In this document: positions 27,076 to 36,198 of the stretch, piece after piece
Layout of the letters: each line of letters starts with the position of its first letter
Position numbering within the stretch: position 1 is the stretch's first letter
NCBI RefSeq assembly: GCF_003260275.1
Contig: NZ_QJHB01000009.1
Location: forward strand, 124,001-188,000
From: Homoserinimonas sp. OAct 916
GTDB taxonomy: Bacteria > Actinomycetota > Actinomycetes > Actinomycetales > Microbacteriaceae
Length of the DNA: 64,000 nucleotides
Reading direction: 5' to 3'
Position numbers and translations under genes: made by a program
Notes under the pieces: model-generated
Told to the model about the DNA's origin: nothing
Database searches by the model: none
Seen by the model: the letters and a program-made list of their open reading frames with translations, nothing else

Positions 27076-29474
27076 TTCTTTAGCTCCTTCTCGCGGTACT
27101 TGATCGCATGCAACACGGTGCCCGGGCTGAGCGGCATCTTCCGAATGGTGATATCCAGTGGGGCAAGAGCATTGTGTACGGCATTCGATACTGCGGCCTG
27201 CGCCCCGCCAATACCCGCTTCGCCCGCCCCCTTGAGACCAAGTGCCGTGTACGGGCTCGGCGTCACCTGGTGCATCGTCTCGATCATGGGGAGATCGCTC
27301 GCGCGTGGCATCAAGTACGACTTGAAGCCGTTCGTGGTCAGCACACCGGTCTCCGGGTCGTGAATCGAATGCTCCATGAGCGCAGCGCCGACTCCCATGG
27401 CGATCGCGCCCTCCATCTGGCCCTCGACAAAACGAGGGTTGATGATGGTTCCGCAGTCATGCACGACGCCATACCGCTGCAGGTCGACTTTTCCGGTCTC
27501 GATATCCACCTCGACGATCGCGACATGCACCGCATTGGAATACGTCGGGTAGATGTTGATCCTGCCGTCCGCATCCGGCGTCTGCTGAATATTTCCGGGC
27601 AGATAGGTTCGGGTCGATTCCAGAGGAGGCTCGACTCCAGTCGCCGTCGCGAAAGCCAGCGTGTAAATCGTGTACGCCACATCGGCGATCGGGATGGACC
27701 TGGAGGGATCCGAGATTCGTCTGGCGAAGCCCCCACCAAGCTCGACGTCGGTATTGTCCGTTTCCAGAATCCGTGAAGCGACTTCGACGAGCTTCACACG
27801 GATGTCGCAGGCCGCGAGATAAGCCGCATTGCCACCAGTTACCATGCTGCGGCCGCTGTAGTTTCCGAAACCGTACGGAGTCGTCAACGTGTCACCCTGC
27901 AGAATCGAGGCGTCGGCCATCGTGACACCGAGTTCGTCAACGACAATCTGCAGGATCGACGTATCATTTCCGCCACCGGGCGTTGTCACTCCCGTGAGAA
28001 CCGTCACTTCTCCCGATGGGCTCATCTTGACGGTGGAGGTATCGAATCCGCCGACGAGTGTTCCGGGGATATCCCCGGACTCCGGGGTGAGTTCGAAAGC
28101 AAACCCGACCCCAAGGTGGCGGCCCTCCTGCAACAGCCGCATCTGCTCGGCTCGCACATCATCCAGGCCGATCATTTCGACGGCCTTGTCGAGCGCCGCA
28201 TGGTAGTCGCCGGAATCGATGTTCAGTCCGCCGGTCGTCTTGTACGGAAACTCATGTGATTCGATCAGGTTCCGCCGACGCACTTCCACCGGATCCATAT
28301 CGAGGCTGCGAGCCACGAGATCAATGATCCTCTCCATCACGAGGTTCGTGGCTTCTTTTCCGTAGCCGCGTGCAGCGTTCCACGGGCTCTTGTTGGTTGT
28401 GGCGACCGTCACGAGAACGTCCACATTCTCGATCTTGTAACCGGTCGGTATCGACATTCCTGTCAGGAAGGCCATCCCCCACCCGGGAGGGGCGCCCAGC
28501 GCGCCGACGTTGGCGACGAAGTGATCCTTCAGGGCTGAGATCTTGCCCTGGGAGTTGAAGCCGACCTTGAAGCGATGAGTCTGCTCACGGGCACCGATCA
28601 GGAGGGTCTCGCTGCGGTCCTCGATCCATTTCACTGGCTTTCCCGAGAGCCGGCTGAGGAGGCAGACCAACGATTCCTCGGGGTGACCGTGCATCTTCAG
28701 ACCGAATGCGCCACCGACGGCGGGGGCGATGACCCGCACCTGTGATTCTTTGACTCGCAGCGCGCGAGACAAGACCCACTTCAGTGGGTGTGGGTTCTGC
28801 GAAGCTCCGTAAAAGGTGTAGCTGCGTGCGCTTTTGTCCCAGTCGGCGATGTAGCCACGAGGCTCGATCGGTTGGGTGGAGTAACGCTGGATCTGCAGTT
28901 CGTCTTCGATCACGTGCTCCGCGTCGGCAAATGCGGCTGCCGGGTCGCCACCACCGAACGGGATCTGGATGACCACGTTGTCGTCCCAATCCTCGTAGAG
29001 GCGAGGGGCATCGGCTGCCAACGCCTCATCACCATCAATGACGAACGGCAGAGGTTCGTACTCGACGTCGATCAGCTCGATCGCGGCTTCAGCATTCTGC
29101 CGCGAATCCGCAACCACTGCTGCGACGGGTTCACCTGCGTACACCACTTTGCCGAGCGCCAGGCAACGAACGTCTGTGCTCTTACCTCCGAAGGCCAAGG
29201 GGCTGATGAAGTGAGGAATGGGGTCGGTATGCTCTGCAGCCTCGGCTCCGGTCAGCGCGAACTCAACGCCTTCGGCGCGCCTGGCGCGTGTCAGGTCGAT
29301 CGAGACGATCCGAGCATGCGGATGGGGGCTTCGCAGGATCCCCGCGAAGTGCATGTTCGGGAGGCGGATGTCGTCGATATACACCATTTCACCGCGAAGG
29401 AATAGTTCCCCATTGTGCTTTCGTTCCGACGTACCGACTATTCGCGTCGTCTCGGAGTCAACTTTGACTGTCAT
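27072..29474 (-). CDS. Molybdenum hydroxylase, molybdopterin-binding large subunit (set A)
   Basis: An 800-residue large subunit. 'GGAFGLKMHGHPEE' binds the cofactor, and the base-catalytic Glu lies in 'LKGAGEAGIGG' near the C-terminus. The active-site loop is 'NAARGYGKEATN', neither AYRCSFR (form I CO dehydrogenase) nor AYRGAGR, so CO is not the expected substrate. Hydroxylation of an N-heterocycle or aldehyde is likelier. The frame could extend four codons to a TTG, but ATG 29474 is the natural start. No ribosome site precedes it; the palindrome TTGTATACAA is 2 bp upstream. Cofactor maturation genes (CoxD/E/F, XdhC) are not in the window. Confidence 0.87.
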   Translation of the reverse strand: MTVKVDSETTRIVGTSERKHNGELFLRGEMVYIDDIRLPNMHFAGILRSPHPHARIVSIDLTRARRAEGVEFALTGAEAAEHTDPIPHFISPLAFGGKSTDVRCLALGKVVYAGEPVAAVVADSRQNAEAAIELIDVEYEPLPFVIDGDEALAADAPRLYEDWDDNVVIQIPFGGGDPAAAFADAEHVIEDELQIQRYSTQPIEPRGYIADWDKSARSYTFYGASQNPHPLKWVLSRALRVKESQVRVIAPAVGGAFGLKMHGHPEESLVCLLSRLSGKPVKWIEDRSETLLIGAREQTHRFKVGFNSQGKISALKDHFVANVGALGAPPGWGMAFLTGMSIPTGYKIENVDVLVTVATTNKSPWNAARGYGKEATNLVMERIIDLVARSLDMDPVEVRRRNLIESHEFPYKTTGGLNIDSGDYHAALDKAVEMIGLDDVRAEQMRLLQEGRHLGVGFAFELTPESGDIPGTLVGGFDTSTVKMSPSGEVTVLTGVTTPGGGNDTSILQIVVDELGVTMADASILQGDTLTTPYGFGNYSGRSMVTGGNAAYLAACDIRVKLVEVASRILETDNTDVELGGGFARRISDPSRSIPIADVAYTIYTLAFATATGVEPPLESTRTYLPGNIQQTPDADGRINIYPTYSNAVHVAIVEVDIETGKVDLQRYGVVHDCGTIINPRFVEGQMEGAIAMGVGAALMEHSIHDPETGVLTTNGFKSYLMPRASDLPMIETMHQVTPSPYTALGLKGAGEAGIGGAQAAVSNAVHNALAPLDITIRKMPLSPGTVLHAIKYREKELKK

Positions 29475-29866
29475 AGTTGTATACAATCAGAGCATTGACT
29501 GGCCGTCAATAGCACTGGGACGAATTCGCGGGATTCTCTCGTTCACCGATGCCTGCCCAGGGTGACGTGATTCGTGGGGGGTGCGATGGCCACCGCTGTG
29601 CATAATGCGACCGTTCCGCGGATTGTCGGTATTTCTGGCGGATGTGTGTGCCCCTGCAGAGGGGGTGCGCGAACCGAACCGCGGTACGCGCCACTGAGGA
29701 ATCTGTGGCCCTTGCGAGGCCGACTTGTTTTGCGTGTACTCTGTTGAGAACGATTCGGCCGGTGTTCCGGTGCGGCAGGATTCCTCATGGTTGTATGTGA
29801 TCTGGCGAATCGCGACAGAACGTACGATCGTTTGCGTGCTGCACGAGCCGAAGCGGAGGAGCGATC
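29475..29866. other. Divergent region between the two molybdenum hydroxylase sets
   Basis: The 392 bp separate set A (leftward) from set B (rightward). Besides the palindrome at the set A end, I see a short GC hairpin (CCCCTGCAGAGGGG, near 29652) and GGAGGAG (29855-29861) serving set B. TTGTATG at 29790 weakly recalls the palindrome. No coding capacity is evident. Confidence 0.5.
29477..29486. promoter_or_regulatory. Perfect palindrome TTGTATACAA at the start of set A
   Basis: It touches the start region of the large-subunit gene and is followed by TC, a pattern repeated (with mismatches) at 33571 and 33792. The TGT-ACA form suits GntR/FadR-type regulators. Binding here should block translation initiation or transcription of set A. 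Confidence 0.55.
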
Positions 29867-30664
29867 ATGAAACTCAGCCCGTTCACTTACTGTCGCCCCG
29901 ACAGCGTTGCGGAGGCTATCGAGTTGCTGGCCGGCGACCCGGCGTCCTATCCATTGGCGGGCGGGCAGAGTTTGATGCCGGCCATTGCGCTGAAGGAGCG
30001 GAGAGCAGACCTATTGGTTGATATTTCGCGCCTCGATGACTTGCGGGGGATCTCCTTCAGCGGAACGAGCGTGACAATAGGGGCGGCTGAGCCCATGTGG
30101 GACCTGGAGCGGTCAGAGTTGATCCGCACGCACCTGCCGTTGCTCACCCGGGCGCTGTCAACAGTCGCGGCGGCAGGAATTCGCAGCCGGGCAACCCTCG
30201 GCGGGAGTGCCGGATGGGCCGATCGCACGTCGCAATTGCCGGCGACGCTCGTGGCGCTTGACGCCACCATCGTGTCGTCAACTCGTCGCATCAAAGCACA
30301 CGAGTTCTTCGTCGGACACGGACAGACCGCACTCAACCATGATGAACTCGTGCTCCGCTTCGAGATCCCCTCAGCATCGTTGGGGCATCACGACCTCCAA
30401 GTGGTTCGACGCACCTACATCACCTGGCCGGTCGCCGGGGCTGCGGCCGTCGGCACCGATGCGGGCACCATCAGGGTCGCGCTTTTCGGGGCGGCACCCG
30501 CCCCGATCCTCATCGTTACCAGTGATCCCGCCGATGCCGCGGAACAAGCATCTGACCGGGCGGCGCCTTTCGACGATGAGCACGCGACGTCGACGTACCG
30601 TCAACGTGTGATTCCTGTCCTCGCGCGGCGTGCCGTCGCGAACGTACTGCGAGTGGAGACCTGA
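29867..30664 (+). CDS. Molybdenum hydroxylase, FAD-binding medium subunit (set B)
   Basis: A 265-residue FAD subunit with a canonical first loop (PLAGGQSLMPAIALKERRADLLVDI) and second loop 'TLGGSAGWADRTSQLPATLVALDATI'. It is about 20 residues shorter than most CoxM-like proteins, mainly at the C-terminus. GGAGGAG stands 5 nt before the ATG. It leads a FAD-FeS-large set, the more common order, and shares one base with the next gene. Confidence 0.88.
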   Translation: MKLSPFTYCRPDSVAEAIELLAGDPASYPLAGGQSLMPAIALKERRADLLVDISRLDDLRGISFSGTSVTIGAAEPMWDLERSELIRTHLPLLTRALSTVAAAGIRSRATLGGSAGWADRTSQLPATLVALDATIVSSTRRIKAHEFFVGHGQTALNHDELVLRFEIPSASLGHHDLQVVRRTYITWPVAGAAAVGTDAGTIRVALFGAAPAPILIVTSDPADAAEQASDRAAPFDDEHATSTYRQRVIPVLARRAVANVLRVET

Positions 30665-31143
30665 TGAAAGTGATCAACCTTGTGATCAACGGCAAATCCA
30701 CGACCTCGATCGTGGGGGACCGCATGACGCTTGCCGACTATCTCCGCGACGAGCAAGGACTGACCGGCACACGGCTGGGGTGCGAGCAAGGCGTCTGCGG
30801 GGCGTGCACGGTCATCGTGCGAAAGCGCCCCGTCCGCGCGTGCCTCTATCTGGCAGTGCAGGCCGATGGGCAAGAGATCGAGACGATTGAGGGCCTTGCC
30901 CCGAACGCAACTGAGCTTTCGCCCATCCAGGACGCATTCCGGCAGGGCCATGCAGTGCAGTGTGGCTTCTGCACATCCGGAATGCTTCTGACGGCCAAGG
31001 CGCTGCTCGACGAGAATCCGAATCCCGATGAGGACACGATTCGTGACTGGATGCACGGCAACATCTGCCGCTGTGTCGGCTACCAGCAGATCATTGAGGC
31101 CGTGCAATTGGCAGCAGAGCAGAATGCGACCGAGACGCCATGA
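30664..31143 (+). CDS. Molybdenum hydroxylase, [2Fe-2S] small subunit (set B)
   Basis: A 159-residue small subunit of standard length with GCEQGVCGACTV and a fourth Cys (VRAC) for the first cluster, and CGFC...CRCVGY for the second. Its stop overlaps the large-subunit start by 4 bp. Confidence 0.9.
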   Translation: MKVINLVINGKSTTSIVGDRMTLADYLRDEQGLTGTRLGCEQGVCGACTVIVRKRPVRACLYLAVQADGQEIETIEGLAPNATELSPIQDAFRQGHAVQCGFCTSGMLLTAKALLDENPNPDEDTIRDWMHGNICRCVGYQQIIEAVQLAAEQNATETP

Positions 31144-33554
31144 CGAGTGAACGAGACCGGCGGTTCGTCGGCCAGAAGAGAACAACATTCGAATCGGCGC
31201 GTCATGTTCGCGGTCGCGGAAAGTTCGTGGCAGACATCCAATTGCCCGGGATGCTGCACGTCGTGATGGTTCGGAGCCCGCACGCCCATGCTCTCATCAC
31301 GTCCGTTGATACGTCCGAGGCGCTGGCCATGCCCGGAGTCCACGCCGTGATCACCGGTGCCGACGTCCGTGCCAGAACAGAGCCGATCTTCACCCTCGCC
31401 GCTTTGCACGATCCTCCGCTCGATATACCACTGCCCGCCCTGGCGCACGACAAGGCCCGGTATAAGGGGGAAGCAGTCGCGGCGGTCGCTGCGACGTCAC
31501 GGGCGTTGGCAGAGGATGCCGCCGAACGGGTACGGGTGCAGTACGAACCGCTGCCACCAATCACCAACGCAACACAGGCGATGGCCGAGGGGGCGCCCCT
31601 CGTGCACGACGGTTCCCCGGGCAACGTGATCATGCACCGCAAGTACGACTTCGGTGACGTGGAGGGTTGCTTCGAGCGCGCTGAGACAATTGTGCGACGA
31701 AAGCTCTCCTGGCCCCGGCAGACCGGCGCACCGCTTGACACATTCGGCTGTGTGGCTCAATGGGAACCGGGCACGGATGAGATCACATTCTGGAGCAACC
31801 ACCAGAGCAACGTCCTACTGTGGACCCTGGGGGCGACGCTGGGCGTGCCGTCACACCGGGTGCGGGGAATTTCTTGCGACATCGGTGGAGCATTCGGCGG
31901 CAAGTTCTGGCAACCGCGTGGGATGGTCGTCTGCGCGCTCCTGTCCCGCGACACGGGACGGCCGGTGCGATTCGTCGAAGATCGGGTGGAGCACCTCGAG
32001 TCGGGGGACAACCACGGCGAAGATCGAACCTACGACGCAGAACTGGCGCTCGATAAAGACGGAAAGATGCTCGCGCTGCGCTTCGACATCGTCGAAGACT
32101 ACGGCTCTGCCTTCGTTCTGGGATCAATCAACAACTCGGAGCCATTGGCGCAAGCAGTCGGCCCGTACGGTATCGAAGCGGTGGGGGTCGACTTCACGGC
32201 GGTACTGTCGACGAAGCCACCGCAAGCAGCTTTCCGAGGATTTGGCGGGGCGTCACTCAACTTCCTTCTCGAGCGAATGACGGATGCTGCGGCCCGTGAA
32301 CTTGGATTGACGGCCGAGGAGATCCGCCGACGAAACCTTCTGCGTCCAGAGCAGTTCCCTTACACGACGCCCACGGGCAACCTTTACGACTCCGGTGATT
32401 ACCCCCAGGCCCTGGACAGGGCACTCGAACTGGCGGATGTCGATGGCTGGCGTCACTACCAGAAGGATGCACGCCGTGAGGGTCGTGCCATCGGCATCGG
32501 CTTGGCCACATGCCAGGAGCGAAGTGTGCAATCCGGCAGCGCCTTGTGGCTCATGTTCGACCAGAACCATGGTCGCGTGACAACGGCCGCGGAGACCGCG
32601 ACGTGCCGTGTGGACGGGCACGGGAAGGTCACCGTGGCGCTTCACTCCCCATCGCTCGGGACTCCGATCGAAACTGTGGCTGCAACCGTTGTCGGTGAAG
32701 AACTTGGCGTCAATCCCGGCGATGTGTCGGTGCGCCACCTGGACACGGCGGTAGCCGGGCCGGCGATGGGTCCCGTTGCCAGTCGAATGACGGTCATGCT
32801 GTCTGGGGCCGTGTCCGGCGCAATCCACGAGATTCGCGAGATGATGCGCCCGATCGCGGCAAACATGCTGGAGGCAGCGCCCGACGACCTCGTCTGGAAC
32901 AAGGACGAGTTGGGCTATTTTGTGAAGGGCGCGCCCGACGCTCACGCCTCGATGGCCGAGATAGCGCATGTTGCGTATTCTTCGGCGTATCTGCTGCCTG
33001 ACGGCACTCGAAGTGGTCTTGAATCCACATATACGTTCGATCACCCCATGGCGACCCTCCCGAACGGTTCAGACTGGGGAATATTCGCGCCGATCATCGG
33101 ACATGCGGTTCACATTCCCGTTGTCGAAGTCGACCTTGAGACCGGAGGGGTGACGTTCCTCGATTATGCCGTCGTCCATGACTGCGGCACCGTCATGAAT
33201 CCGGATGCAGTGCGAGGCCAGCTCATCGGTGGGATCTGCCAGGGAATCGGTACCGCACTGACAGAAGAACTCCACTACCAGGATGACGGCTCTGTGATCG
33301 GGCGTGATTTCCGGAGCTATCTGATCCCCACTTTTCTGGACATGCCCAATATTCGTATTGAACATTTGGAGACGCCTTCACCTTTCACCTACAACGGCGT
33401 CAAAGGCGTGGGCGAAGGTGGCCGGATGGTTGCGCCGGCAGCCGTCGTCTCAGCAGTGGAGGATGCACTTTCGACCTTTGGCTGCGCTATCGATGAAGTT
33501 CCCATGACGCCCGAGAAGATACTGGGTTGGATCGACGGGAAGAACCGGCGCTGA
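31140..33554 (+). CDS. Molybdenum hydroxylase, molybdopterin-binding large subunit (set B)
   Basis: An 804-residue large subunit. Cofactor loop 'GGAFGGKFWQPRG', active-site loop 'AAFRGFGGASLNF' and catalytic Glu in 'VKGVGEGGRM' are present. The loop again differs from CO dehydrogenase. Set A and set B large subunits are equal in length but clearly different in sequence, so they are not a recent duplication and probably act on different compounds, maybe successive steps of one pathway. The racemase-like gene 392 bp downstream could act on an open-chain product. Confidence 0.88.
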   Translation: MTSERDRRFVGQKRTTFESARHVRGRGKFVADIQLPGMLHVVMVRSPHAHALITSVDTSEALAMPGVHAVITGADVRARTEPIFTLAALHDPPLDIPLPALAHDKARYKGEAVAAVAATSRALAEDAAERVRVQYEPLPPITNATQAMAEGAPLVHDGSPGNVIMHRKYDFGDVEGCFERAETIVRRKLSWPRQTGAPLDTFGCVAQWEPGTDEITFWSNHQSNVLLWTLGATLGVPSHRVRGISCDIGGAFGGKFWQPRGMVVCALLSRDTGRPVRFVEDRVEHLESGDNHGEDRTYDAELALDKDGKMLALRFDIVEDYGSAFVLGSINNSEPLAQAVGPYGIEAVGVDFTAVLSTKPPQAAFRGFGGASLNFLLERMTDAAARELGLTAEEIRRRNLLRPEQFPYTTPTGNLYDSGDYPQALDRALELADVDGWRHYQKDARREGRAIGIGLATCQERSVQSGSALWLMFDQNHGRVTTAAETATCRVDGHGKVTVALHSPSLGTPIETVAATVVGEELGVNPGDVSVRHLDTAVAGPAMGPVASRMTVMLSGAVSGAIHEIREMMRPIAANMLEAAPDDLVWNKDELGYFVKGAPDAHASMAEIAHVAYSSAYLLPDGTRSGLESTYTFDHPMATLPNGSDWGIFAPIIGHAVHIPVVEVDLETGGVTFLDYAVVHDCGTVMNPDAVRGQLIGGICQGIGTALTEELHYQDDGSVIGRDFRSYLIPTFLDMPNIRIEHLETPSPFTYNGVKGVGEGGRMVAPAAVVSAVEDALSTFGCAIDEVPMTPEKILGWIDGKNRR

Positions 33555-33946
33555 ACAGCAACAATCGAGATTGTGTACAACCTCGGCTCGCGCGGATTCG
33601 TCCATCCACCGTCCAGGAACCGGACTCCCGCGAGTTTCGCGAACCGATCCCGCCGCAATTGTAGTTGCTGTCGGCCCGGAATCGCTCATATTCAGCGAGC
33701 ACCTTCGTTCAGGGGAGACCGGGCGCGAGTGTGGGGCGGGTCACTGAGGCCGCCAGTTGGGTTCCCAGCACAATCTAATTCTGTCGCCAATCAGTATACA
33801 ATCCGCCCAACCATCAGCTAGGGTGAACAACAACCTCGTGATCCGGGGTGACGGCAATATCCTGTTCACGAGCAATCACTGTTCAAGTGGATAGCGCGTT
33901 GAAGCAATCCTGTGGATGTTATTTTTACGAGTGGAAGGAACGAGCA
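33555..33946. other. Intergenic region with two operator-like sites
   Basis: The 392 bp between the set B large subunit and the racemase-like gene hold TTGTGTACAA (33571-33580) and CAGTATACAA (33792-33801), both close to the palindrome before set A. 'GCTAGGG' follows the second. No gene is visible; the frame open from 33848 lacks a ribosome site until the TTG at 33947. Confidence 0.55.
33792..33801. promoter_or_regulatory. TTGTATACAA-like site before the racemase-like gene
   Basis: CAGTATACAATC matches 10 of 12 bases of the set A site TTGTATACAATC. A related TTGTGTACAA lies at 33571-33580. Together they suggest one regulator for all three transcription units. Confidence 0.5.
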
Positions 33947-34690
33947 TTGACTGACTCAGTTGGATATCGGCGGAAATTTGCAATCATCATGCCTTCGACC
34001 AATACGGTGGTCGAGCATGATTACTCCGCGATGAAGATCCCGGGCGTCACCTGTCACTTCGGACGAATCTACCTCGAAGATGGCGCGGCCGGCGACAATG
34101 ATGCGTTTGAGCAGCTGATCAGCCAGATCAGGGCTTCCACGGCCGAAGCGGTCAAGGTTGTCATGACCTGCAAGCCCGACTACCTGGTCATGGGGATGTC
34201 CGCCGAAACATTCTGGGGCGGAAAGGCCGGCAATGAGGCCTTCACGCAGCGGATGAAGGATCTTTCGGGTGTTGAGGTGTCGACGGGTGCTGACGCCTGC
34301 CACAAGGCCGCAGAAGTCCTCGGAATCAAACGGATTGCCGTCATCACGCCGTACCAGCCTGTCGCCGATGACCAGGTCTATACCTTCTTCTCCGAAACCG
34401 GACTCGAGGTGGTGCGCATCAAAGGACTCAAGTGCGAGACGGCGACAGCCATCGCGGAGGTCCAGGAAGACCGCCTCATCAACGAACTGAAGGAGATCGA
34501 CGGCGACGATATCGACGCGATCGTACAAGTGGGTACGAATCTTTCGATGCTGCGGGTGGCCGCCGAAGCCGAACGCTGGCTGGGTAAGCCGGTGCTGGCC
34601 ATCAACGCTGTGACACTGTGGCACGCGCTTCGTGCGAACGGCATCGATGACCAGATCGCCGGTTTCGGACAGTTGCTCGGAAAGCACTAG
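33947..34690 (+). CDS. Asp/Glu racemase superfamily protein, maleate-isomerase-like
   Basis: A 247-residue protein of the maleate isomerase/arylmalonate decarboxylase branch. The substrate-binding Asn lies in 'MPSTNTVVEHDYS'. The two catalytic cysteine positions read Ser in 'VMGMSAETFWGG' and Gly in 'VQVGTNLSML', whereas maleate isomerase needs both cysteines. It may therefore be a one-base or cysteine-independent relative, or a lyase. TTG 33947 with GAAGGA just upstream fits the family N-terminus better than the earlier frame opening. The context (two molybdenum hydroxylases, shared sites) suggests ring degradation ending in a C4 diacid, as in nicotinate pathways, but this is inference. Confidence 0.75.
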   Translation: MTDSVGYRRKFAIIMPSTNTVVEHDYSAMKIPGVTCHFGRIYLEDGAAGDNDAFEQLISQIRASTAEAVKVVMTCKPDYLVMGMSAETFWGGKAGNEAFTQRMKDLSGVEVSTGADACHKAAEVLGIKRIAVITPYQPVADDQVYTFFSETGLEVVRIKGLKCETATAIAEVQEDRLINELKEIDGDDIDAIVQVGTNLSMLRVAAEAERWLGKPVLAINAVTLWHALRANGIDDQIAGFGQLLGKH

Positions 34691-34863
34691 CGGCGAGAGG
34701 CCTCCTCAGAGCTGGCGCAGCGGGTAGCTCCTCGGCGAGTTCGCCGGTGTAGTTTCGGGGGAATCCTGGCTTGGGAGTCAGGGCGAAGCGGCGTGAGCGT
34801 GCAACTGGCAGAATGGATCGAGGCGACTCGGTATCGGCCGGCGCCCGAGCTGGAAGTGAGTGC

Positions 34864-35649
34864 ATGGTAGAAGTCGTTCTTGTCGAGAGTCCACGCGAAG
34901 CCGGGCAACTGGTCGCCCGTTCGATCATCGACCTGGTGGCGGCGAAACCCGACGCCGTGCTCGGATTCGCGACCGGGACCACGCCGCTGGTGATCTACAA
35001 CGAACTGGCGGCCGCGGTCAAGCGGGGTGAGTGCGACTTGAGCCGTGTGCGAGGTTTTGCACTGGACGAATACGTGGGGCTCTCCGAGGCTCACCCGGAG
35101 AGCTATCACTCGGTGATCGAACGTGATGTGATCGGCCCGCTCGGGCTCGACCCGAACCTGGTGCATGTTCCGAACGGCGCACTCGATTCGATCCAGCACG
35201 CGGGTCAGGATTTTGAGGACGCCATCATTGCTGCCGGAGGGATCGACCTGCAGATCTTGGGTATCGGAACGGTGGGTCACCTGGGCTTCAACGAGCCCGG
35301 GTCCTCTCTCTCATCACTGACCCGGGTGAAGACCCTCACCCACCAGACCCGTCAGGACAACGCCCGGTTCTTCGGAACGATCGACGAGGTGCCGATGCAT
35401 TCCATCACCCAGGGCCTGGGCACCATTCTTCGTTCCGAGCACGCAGTCATGTTGGCGTTCGGCGAATCGAAGGCAAAGGCCGTGCAACGCGCGGTCGAGG
35501 GCGGAGTCAGCGCCAGTCTGCCGGCATCGATCCTGCAGCTGCACCGCCACGCCACCGTGCTGGTCGATGCCGAGGCGGCAAGCCGGCTCGAGAACCTCAC
35601 CTACTACCAGCGTGCCTGGGAGCAGAAGATGGTCTGGCAGCGGTTGTAG
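34864..35649 (+). CDS. nagB: Glucosamine-6-phosphate deaminase
   Basis: A 261-residue enzyme converting glucosamine-6-phosphate to fructose-6-phosphate and ammonia. 'ATGTTPLVIYNEL', the catalytic Asp68 in 'ALDEYVGL', 'GHLGFNEPGSS' and 'HSITQGLGTIL' are all present. The residue two before the ring-opening histidine, Asp141 in E. coli, is Val here (GTVGHLGF); some Gram-positive NagB have Asn there. The frame is open 31 codons upstream, but ATG 34864, with GGAAGTGAG before it, gives the standard N-terminus. It is a single gene with no nagA beside it. Confidence 0.92.
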   Translation: MVEVVLVESPREAGQLVARSIIDLVAAKPDAVLGFATGTTPLVIYNELAAAVKRGECDLSRVRGFALDEYVGLSEAHPESYHSVIERDVIGPLGLDPNLVHVPNGALDSIQHAGQDFEDAIIAAGGIDLQILGIGTVGHLGFNEPGSSLSSLTRVKTLTHQTRQDNARFFGTIDEVPMHSITQGLGTILRSEHAVMLAFGESKAKAVQRAVEGGVSASLPASILQLHRHATVLVDAEAASRLENLTYYQRAWEQKMVWQRL

Positions 35650-35685
35650 CCGGGAGCATTCAGCCCGAAGCCGTGACCGCTCGGG

Positions 35686-36045
35686 TCAGGCCAGTTGTCT
35701 GCGACCGTGGATCACGCCGCTGACCACGGCGACGACACCGAAGACGAGCGCGACGATCGGCTGGCCGAGCGACCACCACGCGAACGCAACGGATGCGAAA
35801 ATGACGATCTCGATCAGAGACCGGGCGAACAGGTCGACGCGAAACACCGCCTTGGGCGAGAGGAACAGCCCCCAGACAAGGATCGCGAAGACCGGCGCGC
35901 CGAGCCCGAATGCGATGTTCTGCCACGGGGCGGGCCACGCCAGGAATCCCCAGATTCCGAGGCTGACGAAGGCGAAGATCTCGAGCACGAATCGAATGAT
36001 GTCGTTGATGCCGGGTCGAGTGGTCTGGGCAGGGTCTGGAGTCAC
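35686..36045 (-). CDS. Small membrane protein, DUF2568/YrdB-like
   Basis: A 119-residue protein with four hydrophobic segments. 'VLEIFAFVSLGIWGF', 'WGLFLSPKAVFRVD' and 'FASVAFAWWSLGQ' match the DUF2568 family of unknown function. GTG start; the ribosome site is weak. Confidence 0.8.
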   Translation of the reverse strand: MTPDPAQTTRPGINDIIRFVLEIFAFVSLGIWGFLAWPAPWQNIAFGLGAPVFAILVWGLFLSPKAVFRVDLFARSLIEIVIFASVAFAWWSLGQPIVALVFGVVAVVSGVIHGRRQLA

Positions 36046-36198
36046 CCGACCAGCTTACTTACTTGGGCGAGCCGGGGGCTTGACAGCGCTTGCTACACTT
36101 GCTGTTGGCCGGTGTGTTCCGCCTGGCCCCGGGCGCGTCCGTTCACGCGTAGTCGATCCCCTCATCGTTCCCCCGCCCAAGGCGTGGTAGGAAATAGT

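Noticed and set aside
27072-33554. Aerobic CO dehydrogenase (coxMSL) identity for the two molybdenum hydroxylases
   Set aside because: Neither large subunit has the form I active-site loop AYRCSFR, and cox accessory genes are absent.
36080-36099. TTGACA...TACACT promoter before the MFS gene
   Set aside because: The spacer is only 8 bp, far too short for a sigma-70-type promoter.
35695-36198. Upstream part of the long frame leading into the MFS transporter
   Set aside because: It is antisense to the DUF2568 gene, is charged and without domain; the ribosome site before TTG 36199 marks the true start.
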